A DNA stretch of 64,000 nucleotides from Pseudomonas taeanensis MS-3 (GTDB lineage Bacteria; Pseudomonadota; Gammaproteobacteria; Pseudomonadales; Pseudomonadaceae), in assembly GCF_000498575.2 (NCBI RefSeq), contig NZ_AWSQ01000004.1, positions 593,834-657,833 of the forward strand, read 5' to 3'. The notes beneath the pieces were generated by a model. That model was not told the DNA's origin. It worked only from the letters and a program-made list of their open reading frames with translations, and made no database searches. This document shows positions 26,214-34,162 of this stretch, piece by piece. A program made the translations under genes and the position numbers. Positions within the stretch are counted from its first letter, which is position 1. The number at the start of each line of letters is the position of its first letter.

Positions 26214-27806
26214 TCAGGTGCGGAAACGGTCCAAGTAGCTGTTCAGCTGTTGCACCTCCCCCTGAATCAGCCCACTGGCGTGCATCACACTCTGTGAATC
26301 GTCACGGCTGCGCTCAGCCAGGCCGGATATCTCAGTAACGCGTTGGTCGATGTCATGCGCCACCTGGCTCTGCTCCTCGGCAGCAGTGGCTATCTGTGCA
26401 TTCAGGCCGTTGATGCTGTCCACGGCACCGACGATGCTGTCCAGCACCTCGGTCGTCTCCTTGATGTGGCTGAGATTGTCATTCACCAGCTTGGCACTGT
26501 CCTGCAGCGCCACCACCGCCTGCTGGGCGCCATCGCGCAGGCGCTGAATGATCATCTGGATTTCGCCGGTGGACTGCTGTGTGCGGCTCGCCAGGGTGCG
26601 TACCTCGTCCGCCACCACGGCGAAGCCGCGACCGGCCTCGCCCGCGCGGGCAGCCTCGATGGCCGCGTTGAGGGCGAGCAGATTGGTCTGTTCGGCGATT
26701 CCGGTGATCACCTCCAGCACCTTGCCCACACCTTCGGTTTCATTACGCAGTACGGTCATCTGTGAGGAACTGCGCTCCATCTGCGAGGACAGGTTGGAAA
26801 TCAACTCGGCGTTACGCTGTACCGCACGCTGACCGGCCTTGGTACAACTGTCGGCGTTACGTGCAGACTCCGCCGCCTGGGCGGCATGACGGGCGACCTC
26901 CGCTACTGTCGCGCTCATCTCGTTCATCGCCGTGGCCACCTGGTCCAGGTTCTCGTGCTGCTGGCGCACTCCGTCACCGGCGGCCTGGGCGGTCGCAACG
27001 ACCGTATCGGCATGCTCACGGGTATTCCGACCGGTTGCCTTCACCTGACCGAGCAAGCTGCGCACCTGTTCTTGCATCCGGTTGTAGCCCGCCACAATCC
27101 GACCGATTTCATTGTCCTGGGTGTGGTAATGCAGGGGGTGGGTGAAGTCGCCATCACCCACCTGAGTCAGGGCCCCTTCGACCTCGCGCAGACTGCTCAT
27201 CAACGGGCGCAAACCAAACTGCCGACCCAGGACCACCAGGATCAGGATCCCCATCACGCAAGCGAATGCCAACCACATGAGCGTGCGCTGAGAGCGCTCC
27301 GCATCCGTGGCCATCAGTCCCACTGCCTTGTTCATCTCGCGCAGCAGATTGAGCGAAGCGTTCTCCAGTTCTTGCGAGTCAACCTGCTGTCCGCCCTGTG
27401 CCAACCTCTCCAGTTGGCCACGAAAGGCCTGCCAAAGCTGCCCGACCAGACGTACCTGACCCGCTATTGCTCCGTCGGCCTCAATCGCCGTGACATTTCG
27501 CCCGGGGTTGCCATTAATCAGGTCCCGATGCGCCTGCTCGAACTGCGCGATAGTGGCATCCAGGGTCGTCTTGGGGATCACACCCTCACGCAGCAGCAGC
27601 GCCTCCTTGGTCATTTTCTGGCTGAGCATGCGTTGAGCGCCGGCCACATTGATGGTCTCGGGTGAGACCGACATGCTCAAGTAGAGCGCCACCGATGCGC
27701 TAACCGCCAACAGGAACATCAGCGCATAGGAAAACAGAAACTGCTGGTTGAGTGTGCGCAACCCCACCGTGCGGAGCAGACGATCGAAAAGCAAGGTCAC
27801 GGACAT
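26214..27806 (-). CDS. Methyl-accepting chemotaxis protein with PilJ-type sensor domain (McpN-like, likely nitrate receptor)
   Basis: 530-residue chemoreceptor. TM1 is at about 24-45. A short periplasmic domain of about 130 residues has the PilJ/type-IV-pili-MCP motif NVAGAQRMLSQKMTKEALLL (residues 53-72), and TM2 is at about 175-194. HAMP and a signalling hairpin with EQTNLLALNAAIEAARAGEA follow. In P. aeruginosa McpN this conserved helix binds nitrate at the dimer interface, and the same box is related to the P-box of NarX/NarQ; transfer of nitrate specificity is inference. The start has an AAAGGA Shine-Dalgarno with a 7-nt spacer. Convergent with padR, no chemotaxis operon nearby. Confidence 0.9.
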   Translation of the reverse strand: MSVTLLFDRLLRTVGLRTLNQQFLFSYALMFLLAVSASVALYLSMSVSPETINVAGAQRMLSQKMTKEALLLREGVIPKTTLDATIAQFEQAHRDLINGNPGRNVTAIEADGAIAGQVRLVGQLWQAFRGQLERLAQGGQQVDSQELENASLNLLREMNKAVGLMATDAERSQRTLMWLAFACVMGILILVVLGRQFGLRPLMSSLREVEGALTQVGDGDFTHPLHYHTQDNEIGRIVAGYNRMQEQVRSLLGQVKATGRNTREHADTVVATAQAAGDGVRQQHENLDQVATAMNEMSATVAEVARHAAQAAESARNADSCTKAGQRAVQRNAELISNLSSQMERSSSQMTVLRNETEGVGKVLEVITGIAEQTNLLALNAAIEAARAGEAGRGFAVVADEVRTLASRTQQSTGEIQMIIQRLRDGAQQAVVALQDSAKLVNDNLSHIKETTEVLDSIVGAVDSINGLNAQIATAAEEQSQVAHDIDQRVTEISGLAERSRDDSQSVMHASGLIQGEVQQLNSYLDRFRT

Positions 27807-28239
27807 GGGCTCATCCTTTGTTGTTTCAGAGACAGGGGAAGGAATATATCCAAGATAAAAAGCAACTAATGTACCAACTCAATCGACAGCAGAGCCCTCA
27901 ACTTAAAGTTTCAAGCACCAAATTACGCAATGACCATTGGGAGAGGCAACACGACCAAAGAACCATCCGGCCGCCCGTATTGCGAGAGCGGGTATCCGTT
28001 ATGCCTGCAGACGGACACTAGCCGTATTAGCGCTAAACGAAGCCCTATGAACTCAGTTCGCCCCTGTAACAAAAATAGCTTCGTTTCATCAGAGCCCATG
28101 AGGGCATGCGTGAGCCCCCCTATTGCGTCGGCAGTGCGCCTTGCCCTTTGCTACATGGTCTCAATCGAGAGCACCCGCTCCCGCTGCGGCGGTTTCACAT
28201 TGAAGTCGACTGAGCATCAACCCTTCGGGAGGACTTGAG
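27807..28239. other. Intergenic region of about 430 bp upstream of the NPCAAK-repeat locus
   Basis: Divergent gap between the McpN-like gene and the Cys-repeat operon. No gene, repeat or convincing promoter was recognised. The Shine-Dalgarno of the repeat protein (GGGAGGA) lies at its right edge. Confidence 0.5.
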
Positions 28240-28593
28240 ATGAAAACCTTTACTACCGCCAAACTCTCTGCAAAAGAAGCGAAACCTCTGACTGCCATGG
28301 TGTCTGCCGCAGTACTCGCAGTCGCTCTGGCCGGTCCGGCAATGGCTGCAACCCCGTGCAGCCCCTGCGCGGCCAAGACCCCAGCGGCGGCTACGGCCAA
28401 CCCTTGTGCGGCCAACCCTTGCGCCGCGAAAAATCCCTGTGCAGCCAACCCCTGCGCAGCGAAAAACCCATGCGCCAGCAAGAACCCCTGCGCAGCGAAA
28501 AACCCATGCGCCAGCAAGAACCCCTGTGCGGCAAAAAATCCCTGCGCAGCGAAAAACCCTTGTGCAGCCAAGGCGCCTTGTGCGGCTAATTGA
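28240..28593 (+). CDS. Exported cysteine-rich repeat protein (NPCAAK repeats), function unknown
   Basis: 117 residues. A signal peptide (MVSAAVLAVALAGPAMA, cleavage about residue 36) is followed by a mature part of about 80 residues built almost wholly of the six-residue unit Asn-Pro-Cys-Ala-Ala/Ser-Lys and a shorter form without Lys-Asn. It holds 13 Cys, all in Pro-Cys (NPC, TPC, SPC or APC), and no aromatic residue. I know no function for it. Dense, evenly spaced thiols in the periplasm suggest metal binding, redox buffering or cross-linking. The layout recalls Cys-repeat substrates of DUF692 (MNIO) enzymes, but no such enzyme is nearby. It has a strong GGAGG Shine-Dalgarno with a 7-nt spacer. 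The next gene starts 12 nt after the stop and shares the signal peptide and repeats. Confidence 0.8.
   Translation: MKTFTTAKLSAKEAKPLTAMVSAAVLAVALAGPAMAATPCSPCAAKTPAAATANPCAANPCAAKNPCAANPCAAKNPCASKNPCAAKNPCASKNPCAAKNPCAAKNPCAAKAPCAAN
28455..28526 (+). repeat. Perfect 36-bp tandem duplication inside the Cys-repeat gene
   Basis: 28455-28490 and 28491-28526 are identical. Each encodes two hexapeptide units (one AAK, one ASK). The surrounding array is built from 18-bp near-repeats in the same frame, so array length may vary by slippage without breaking the frame. Confidence 0.9.
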
Positions 28594-28604
28594 GGAACGC
28601 AGCC

Positions 28605-29321
28605 ATGAGCTACTCCTGTCCGGATAGTCCGCCCAGAGTACTGCACCGGCCGATATGCGCGATGGTATCAGCCACAGTGCTGGCCATGGCTTTGGCAGGC
28701 CCTTCTCTTGCCGCAACACCCTGTTCGCCTTGCGCGGCAATGTGCGCACCTGCGAGCCTGAATCCCGGCGCGGCCAAGAATCCATGTGCGGCGAAGAACC
28801 CCTGCGCAGCGAAATATCCGTGCGCAGGCAATCCCTGTGCAGCCAACCCCTGTGCGGCGAAAATCAACCCCTGTGCGGCCAAGTCAGTCCAGCGGCCGAG
28901 CAACTACCAACCCTATCAAGGCGAGCGCAGTGAACTGGTTACCCTGGGTGAGAAGTTGTTCAAGGACCAGATGTTGAGCAGCAATGGATTATCCTGTGAG
29001 TCATGCCACCAGAGCATGCAGCTGTTCCAGCAGACATTCACTCAGGCCTACCCTCATGAAGTGGCCATGGCAAAAAATCAGTTCGGCATGTCACAAGTTT
29101 TCCTCGATGAAATGGTGCAGATCTGCATGGTCGCGCCGATGGCAGCCAAGGCTTTGGGCTGGCAATCCAAGGAACTGGCTGCACTGGTGGCCTACACCGA
29201 AACATTGCAGCCACAGTTCAAGGCCAATCCTTGCGCGGCCAAGAACCCTTGTGCAGCCAAGAACCCCTGCGCCGGGAAAAATCCATGCGCAGCGAAAGGC
29301 GCACCATGCGCCGCTAACTGA
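28605..29321 (+). CDS. Exported c-type cytochrome with NPCAAK repeats on both sides of the haem domain
   Basis: 238 residues. The signal peptide region (MVSATVLAMALAGPSLA) and first mature residues (ATPCSPCAA) are nearly identical to those of the preceding repeat protein, so one derives from the other. Repeats follow (about residues 45-90). A single cytochrome c domain comes next, with CESCH haem-binding motif (GLSCESCHQSM) and a likely axial Met in CMVAPMAAKALGW before the final helix ELAALVAYTETLQ. Four more NPCAAK-type repeats end the protein. It is presumably a periplasmic electron carrier whose Cys-rich arms bind metal or partner the repeat protein (inference). GAGGA Shine-Dalgarno with 8-nt spacer; an in-frame TTG at 28590 is rejected. 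Confidence 0.83.
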   Translation: MSYSCPDSPPRVLHRPICAMVSATVLAMALAGPSLAATPCSPCAAMCAPASLNPGAAKNPCAAKNPCAAKYPCAGNPCAANPCAAKINPCAAKSVQRPSNYQPYQGERSELVTLGEKLFKDQMLSSNGLSCESCHQSMQLFQQTFTQAYPHEVAMAKNQFGMSQVFLDEMVQICMVAPMAAKALGWQSKELAALVAYTETLQPQFKANPCAAKNPCAAKNPCAGKNPCAAKGAPCAAN

Positions 29322-29376
29322 AATGGCAGTGCACGCGGGATGGCCTCCGGCTATCCCGCCTTTTCAGGACCATTCG

Positions 29377-30123
29377 ATGGAAGCTCGACAGCCGCTATTG
29401 ACTTCAGCCATCGCTGAGCTGCCCCTCAAAAGCCCAGAGGCCACAAGCGTTGCGCAGACCGCTCGCGCCGAAATGCTGGACGCCGCAGCGGTAATTGCCA
29501 ACAGTTATCGGGCCTTGTCCAAGGCGGGCTTGAATATCGTGGGTGAGGTACTCAAGGGTCAGGAAGGTTTCTTCGAGATGAACCATTACCCCGAAGGTGA
29601 TGTTTTCGACCAGGAGACCCACTCCCAGTATTACTACCACGCGCACAGAGAGAGCGGCGTCGAGCACGGGCACTTCCATACCTTCCTGCGGGCACCGAGC
29701 ATTCCCGCTCACCTGCAACCTGTGTCCGACCCGCTCGCCACTGAGCAGTGGCCAAGCGGCGATCGGGCCATCGCCCATCTGATTGCCGTCTCCATGGACG
29801 CCTGGGGCTACCCAATCGGTCTGTTTGCCTGCAATCGCTGGGTCACGGGAGAGACCTGGTACCCGGCTTCGGCGGTGATACAGATGCTCGACTCATTCTC
29901 TATCGACCATGCCTACCCCTCCTGGCCGGTAAACCTCTGGCTAAGTGCCATGCTCAAGTTGTTTCGCCCGCAGATTGAAGCGTTATTGAACCACCGTGAC
30001 CAGGTCATTAGCGCCTGGCAGCAAAGCCATCCCGGCGAAGACGTACTGGAGGATCGGAAACTGGAAATAACCGGTTTCCTGCCTATATCGGTTGACGATT
30101 GGGTTCGCGCCTTGAAAATGTAG
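29377..30123 (+). CDS. His-rich cytosolic protein of unknown function (possibly the DUF6969 family)
   Basis: 248 residues, with no signal peptide or membrane helix. The centre is rich in His and Tyr: EMNHYPEGDVFDQETHSQYY, then YHAHRESGVEHGHFHTFLRA, which could bind a metal. A Trp-rich part (DAWGYPIGLFACNRWVTGETWY) follows. I believe this resembles proteins annotated DUF6969, but that is from memory. It starts 55 bp after the cytochrome gene with an AGGA Shine-Dalgarno (7-nt spacer) on the same strand, so it is probably the third gene of the operon and perhaps acts on the two Cys-rich products. The frame is open upstream to 28984, but that part is the cytochrome gene read out of frame. Confidence 0.78.
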   Translation: MEARQPLLTSAIAELPLKSPEATSVAQTARAEMLDAAAVIANSYRALSKAGLNIVGEVLKGQEGFFEMNHYPEGDVFDQETHSQYYYHAHRESGVEHGHFHTFLRAPSIPAHLQPVSDPLATEQWPSGDRAIAHLIAVSMDAWGYPIGLFACNRWVTGETWYPASAVIQMLDSFSIDHAYPSWPVNLWLSAMLKLFRPQIEALLNHRDQVISAWQQSHPGEDVLEDRKLEITGFLPISVDDWVRALKM

Positions 30124-30353
30124 TGCGAGTACATGAATAGTTATATAAGCCAACATAAATATTCTTAAATAATTTAAAAACCTGATTCAATACAACCGCT
30201 CATCTGAAATCAACATCAAATAGCGCTTATAAGCCACTAATAAACAAATAAAGTTTGTAACAGCGAGACCCATGGCTACGCTGAAAAAGTCAGCTCAGAA
30301 CGCTGGCATTGGCACAACAACAGTAGATTTAGATCCGTGCAGGAGACGTACCA

Positions 30354-31688
30354 ATGCAAGTTATAAAGTGGAGCATCGTCGCTCTGGCGGTATCGGCAGC
30401 AACCCTGCAGATGGCGTCTGCCAGCCAGCAAGCCGACTCGAAAGGTTTTATTGAGGACAGTACTTTCAACATTCTCAATCGAACTTTCTACTTCAATCGA
30501 GACTTCCGCAACGGCGGCTCTAATGGCGCGGGTACCAACCAGTTCAAACCCGCCAGTCAGCGCAAAGGTTATCGCGAAGAACTGGCTCACGGGATCATGA
30601 CTTTCTACGAGTCCGGCTTCACCCAAGGCACGGTAGGCTTCGGGGTCGACGCCTATGGCTTTCTTGGCCTGAAACTGGACAGTGGCGGCGGTCGCACAGG
30701 CACCTTCCTGCTACCGGTCGAAGACGACGGCGAACCCGGCGATGCCTACGGCGAGTCAGGCGGCGTGCTCAAACTGAGAGTCTCCAACACCACCCTCAAG
30801 TTCGGTGAGAAACAAGTCGAGAACCCGGTGGTGGCGACCGGCGATGCGCGTCTTTTGCCGCAGACCGCAACGGGCATCTTCCTCAACAGTGACGAAATTG
30901 AAAACCTCAACATCGACGCTGGCCACATCACCTCGATGAACGAGTTCGGCAGTACCAACTCCGACGGCGAACTGCAGATTCAATACGCTGGAGACGTGGG
31001 CAATACCGTCGACTGGGTCGGGGGTAGTTATACCGCCACGGATGCTTTGAGTTTCAGCCTGTTTGCCTCAGAAGTAGAAGACACCTGGCACCGTTATTAC
31101 GGCAACGCCAATTACAACATCCCCCTTGGGGATATGCGTGCACTGAACTTCGACTTCAACATCTACCGCACCCTGGATGACGGCAAGGCGTTGGTCGGCG
31201 ACATCAACAACACCACCTGGTCGTTAGCCTCTAAGTATGCATTCGGCGCACACGCGCTGACCCTGGCTTTCCAGAAAGTGAACAGCGACACTGGCTTCGA
31301 CTACATCGGGTTCAACGCCATCTATCTGGCCAACTCGGTTCAGTATTCGGACTTCAACGCCCCCCGCGAAGAGTCTTGGCAGTTACGCTATGACCTGGAT
31401 CTGGCCAACTATGGCGTACCGGGGCTATCGCTGATGGCGCGCTATATCAGGGGTGACAATATTGACGGCACTAAAGCCGATCCGCTCAGCGGCTTCTTCG
31501 ATCCAGCCGCCAATAACGAGAAGCATTGGGAGCGTGACCTGGAGGCCAAGTACGTAGTTCAGAACGGTTATGCCAAGGACCTATCGCTGCGCGTCCGCCA
31601 CGCGGTACACCGCGGCTCATCCAACCAGATCGATGGCGATGTCAACGAGGTTCGCGTCATCCTCGAATACCCTTTGAGCGTTCTCTAA
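30354..31688 (+). CDS. OprD-family outer-membrane porin
   Basis: 444-residue porin. The signal peptide (MQVIKWSIVALAVSAATLQM, cleaved after ASA) is followed by the OprD opening: GFIEDSTFNILNRTFYFNRD, then YREELAHGIMTFYESGFTQG, then GFGVDAYGFLGLKLDSGGG. Later come LKFGEKQVENPVVATGDARL and the barrel strands; the C terminus is ...VRVILEYPLSVL. OprD-type porins take up specific small solutes (basic amino acids, carboxylates); the substrate is not evident. AGGAGA Shine-Dalgarno. A perfect terminator follows. It lies 230 bp after the His-rich gene in an AT-rich gap, so it is probably a separate transcription unit. Confidence 0.93.
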   Translation: MQVIKWSIVALAVSAATLQMASASQQADSKGFIEDSTFNILNRTFYFNRDFRNGGSNGAGTNQFKPASQRKGYREELAHGIMTFYESGFTQGTVGFGVDAYGFLGLKLDSGGGRTGTFLLPVEDDGEPGDAYGESGGVLKLRVSNTTLKFGEKQVENPVVATGDARLLPQTATGIFLNSDEIENLNIDAGHITSMNEFGSTNSDGELQIQYAGDVGNTVDWVGGSYTATDALSFSLFASEVEDTWHRYYGNANYNIPLGDMRALNFDFNIYRTLDDGKALVGDINNTTWSLASKYAFGAHALTLAFQKVNSDTGFDYIGFNAIYLANSVQYSDFNAPREESWQLRYDLDLANYGVPGLSLMARYIRGDNIDGTKADPLSGFFDPAANNEKHWERDLEAKYVVQNGYAKDLSLRVRHAVHRGSSNQIDGDVNEVRVILEYPLSVL

Positions 31689-31729
31689 GCCTCGCTCAAT
31701 GCTGGGCAATGCTCATTGATTCCCCTTGC

Positions 31730-31761
31730 CGGGGCTGTAGTTGATACAGCCCCGTTTTTTT
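31730..31761 (+). terminator. Rho-independent terminator of the OprD-family gene
   Basis: Perfect 10-bp stem (31730-31739 with 31745-31754), 5-nt loop and seven T. Confidence 0.95.
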
Positions 31762-31985
31762 ATGGTCACGAATTACCCGCACTGCAGATACAACACGTCG
31801 TTGCCGCATCGGGTCAGAATAAAGTGGGGGTGCACATACAGGCTAACTATCCAATAATTTAACCTTTGCGACTAAAAACACTCGCCAGACTTGACCCTCC
31901 AGCTCAGCTATGAAAAACATGGCGCCTCGCGCTTACCTGTATTCGGCTCGCAAGTCTCGCTGTTACCCACTTGAATGGATGTTCG

Positions 31986-32600
31986 ATGATGGCCCTGCAC
32001 ACCTGGCTGATTTACCTTACTGCCGTAATCGGCCTGTCCCTGACTCCAGGGCCCAATGGCCTATTGGCACTTAGCCATGGCGCGCTGTATGGGCACCGCA
32101 AGACCCTCTATACGGTATTTGGCGGCGTCATCGGCTTTGTCGTGCTGATTGCCCTGTCGATGTTCGGCATCGGTGCCCTGCTGCAGGCCTCGGCCCATGC
32201 CCTGATCATCCTCAAATGGCTAGGCGGCGCTTATTTGATCTGGCTCGGCATTCAACTCTGGCGTGCCCCTGCTCTGCATCTGACCACACCTGAACAGGCG
32301 CCAGCCAAGAGCGCACCTACCCTCTTCCGCCAAGGCCTGTTCGCGGCGGTTTCCAATCCTAAGGTGATCCTGTTCTACGGCGCCTTTCTGCCACAGTTCA
32401 TCGACCCGCAGCGCGACCTCTGGCAGCAATTCATGGTGATGGCACTGACCTTCGCGATCATCGAAGGCCTGGTGGAATACTTGCTAGCGCGTCTCGCCCA
32501 CCGCATCCGGCCCTGGCTGCAACGCAGCGGCAAGGGCTTCAATCGCTGCTGCGGCGGGTTGTTTGCGCTGATGGGCGCAGCACTGCCATTGACCAAGTAG
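31986..32600 (+). CDS. LysE/RhtB-family amino-acid exporter
   Basis: 204-residue inner-membrane protein with about six helices. The family signature is near the start (LTAVIGLSLTPGPNGLLALS, with the conserved TPGPN), then GGVIGFVVLIALSMFGIGAL, GGAYLIWLGIQLW, and FRQGLFAAVSNPKVILFYGAF with the characteristic NPK. It probably exports amino acids or homoserine-like metabolites. The frame is open from a TTG at 31971; the two adjacent ATGs (31986, 31989) are better starts, although the Shine-Dalgarno is weak. No LysR-type partner lies beside it. Confidence 0.9.
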   Translation: MMALHTWLIYLTAVIGLSLTPGPNGLLALSHGALYGHRKTLYTVFGGVIGFVVLIALSMFGIGALLQASAHALIILKWLGGAYLIWLGIQLWRAPALHLTTPEQAPAKSAPTLFRQGLFAAVSNPKVILFYGAFLPQFIDPQRDLWQQFMVMALTFAIIEGLVEYLLARLAHRIRPWLQRSGKGFNRCCGGLFALMGAALPLTK

Positions 32601-32631
32601 GTCGAACTCAGCGAACGCAGTTCAGCGCAAG

Positions 32632-32668
32632 CTGAGCGAGTCCGACCATGTCACTCGGACTCACTCAG
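32632..32668. terminator. Hairpin between convergent LysE and YeeE/YedE genes
   Basis: A 14-bp stem with one mismatch (32632-32645 with 32655-32668) and a 9-nt loop lies just past the LysE stop codon and at the 3' end of the leftward gene. It lacks a T-tract, so it may be a two-way transcript end or a 3' stabiliser. Confidence 0.5.
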
Positions 32669-33642
32669 CGGCCGTCTCGCCTGGTATGTATAGGCTGCAG
32701 GTTAAAAGCCAGGATCAGACGGCCCGCCCCCCAGAGAATCAGAGTCACGACCGCGCACATGGTTGCAAATGCCAACCAGGCGTTTGGCCACATCAACGGC
32801 AGGCCAAACAAGATCAAGCCATCATTGCCGCCAGGCACTAACGCGGAGCCCGCCCCCATCAACAGGCCCCCGAAAAAACAGCGTGCCAGCGTTTTCATGT
32901 TGGGCCAGCGGTGCTGCCAGAGGCCCGCCGACCACCCGCCCAGCAGCGCGCCGGCGAACATCGCCGGCAACAGCCAGCCGCGTAATCCCAACTGCATGAA
33001 GCGCCCCGCAGCCCATTCCGCCAGCACGTCGGTATAAGCCCAGGCTCCAACGCAGACGAACAGCAGCAGGAATACCAGACCAATGACAATGGTCGCCAGA
33101 TGCGGCGACCAGACTCGCGTGCTCAGCCCCCACGGTCGACCACGCCGGCGCCACGCCAGCCAGGCCAAGCGCGCCAACGTCAGCGTGATGACCAACAGCA
33201 CCAATCCCAGGGGCAAGTCCTGCAACCAGGCCGGCACCGCCAACGGCATAACGGGTACAGCGGCAAACCAGTGAAGCATCGCCGCATACCCCAGCAGGAA
33301 TCCCGGTGGCGTGGCCAACCAGGCCCACTGCCCGGAACCGATCCGCGCCACCACACCGAAAGCACAGCCGCCGTTGATCAAGGCGCCCAGCCCCAAGAAC
33401 ACACCGCCGAGCGCCGCCTGCCAGTGCAGTGGGTAGCCCAGAGGAAGCTGCGGCAAGCGGTCAAAGGCACGCAGCAGTATCACACCGGCCAACACCCACA
33501 TCGAGGCTTCCAATAATGCGCGCAGGCGCGTCCAGCGATGGTGCTGCACCACCTCTTCCAAGGCCGCCACCGTGCAAGTACCACCGCGTTGGATGGCGAA
33601 CCCTAGCAGCAGCGCCAGCAGCACACTCATCACCCCGATCAC
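32665..33642 (-). CDS. YeeE/YedE-family membrane transporter (sulfur transport domain)
   Basis: 325-residue polytopic protein with two related halves. The N terminus holds GFAIQRGGTCTVAALEE, and the first half contains GALINGGCAFGVVARIGSGQ, the typical GGCxFG motif with a conserved Cys. The second half shows FFGGLLMGAGSALVPGGND, where GGN replaces the usual second GGC. Family members such as E. coli YeeE import thiosulfate through conserved Cys residues. The loss of the second Cys may mean altered activity. The GTG at 33642 has GGGAG 8 nt upstream; an ATG at 33630 is the alternative start. No sulfurtransferase lies adjacent. Confidence 0.82.
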   Translation of the reverse strand: MIGVMSVLLALLLGFAIQRGGTCTVAALEEVVQHHRWTRLRALLEASMWVLAGVILLRAFDRLPQLPLGYPLHWQAALGGVFLGLGALINGGCAFGVVARIGSGQWAWLATPPGFLLGYAAMLHWFAAVPVMPLAVPAWLQDLPLGLVLLVITLTLARLAWLAWRRRGRPWGLSTRVWSPHLATIVIGLVFLLLFVCVGAWAYTDVLAEWAAGRFMQLGLRGWLLPAMFAGALLGGWSAGLWQHRWPNMKTLARCFFGGLLMGAGSALVPGGNDGLILFGLPLMWPNAWLAFATMCAVVTLILWGAGRLILAFNLQPIHTRRDGR

Positions 33643-34162
33643 CCTTCGCGCTCCCTCTCGTTCGTCACAACCGCCACCCAGCGCTGTTCAGCGCCAAACC
33701 TTCTGCAGGCTGAGTCGACCTGAATCAAAACAGAAAACAGTCGGGCGCCCGGCTCAGTAACCAACCAACCATGACCTGTGGAATTTGACCAATCTCCACT
33801 CTCAGCGTTACAGCAGTTCAGCGTAACCCTGCCCCGCGAACAGTACGCTTGGCCTGCAACAGTGCACAGCCGGTGTATCGCCAGAGCTTATTCGCACCAA
33901 GATGCATCACGCGCGCACCTTTATAGCGCCGAACACGAGCCATGACGCCCACTCAGAGTGCGCAGATCGTCAGCACGCGCGATGGGAAGGCCACGCTCTG
34001 CTGAGTCGCTCGACATGCTCGCTTGCACTCCTCACCAGTGGGCTGTCGCAACATAAAGGTTATTCACGCATGGCGTTAAACAAGGCAGTGGTTGGCGGGC
34101 ATGCACTGCAATCGTCTGCAATATTCATTTTGATGCGAATTTGCACATAACCGATCGGCACA
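33643..34162. other. Intergenic region of about 520 bp, no gene recognised
   Basis: Only short open frames without ribosome-binding sites. Given the AraC remnant that follows, it probably includes decayed sequence, but I could not find residues of the missing N-terminal domain. Confidence 0.45.

Noticed and set aside
28240..28593. Assignment of the Cys-repeat protein as a DUF692-modified copper-binding peptide (bufferin type)
   Set aside because: No DUF692 or DUF2063 gene is in the window and the repeat differs from the forms I know, so it is mentioned only as an analogy.
28356..28627. CRISPR-like or alternative-frame repeats in the Cys-repeat gene
   Set aside because: The 18-bp units have no spacers, stay in one coding frame after a signal peptide, and the other frames simply mirror the same repeat.
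28984..29376. N-terminal extension of the His-rich protein gene
   Set aside because: This part is the cytochrome gene read in another frame; the ATG at 29377 has its own Shine-Dalgarno.
30270..30353. Possible sigma-54 promoter (TGGCAC-like motif) before the OprD-family gene
   Set aside because: The -12 element does not match TTGC at the right distance.
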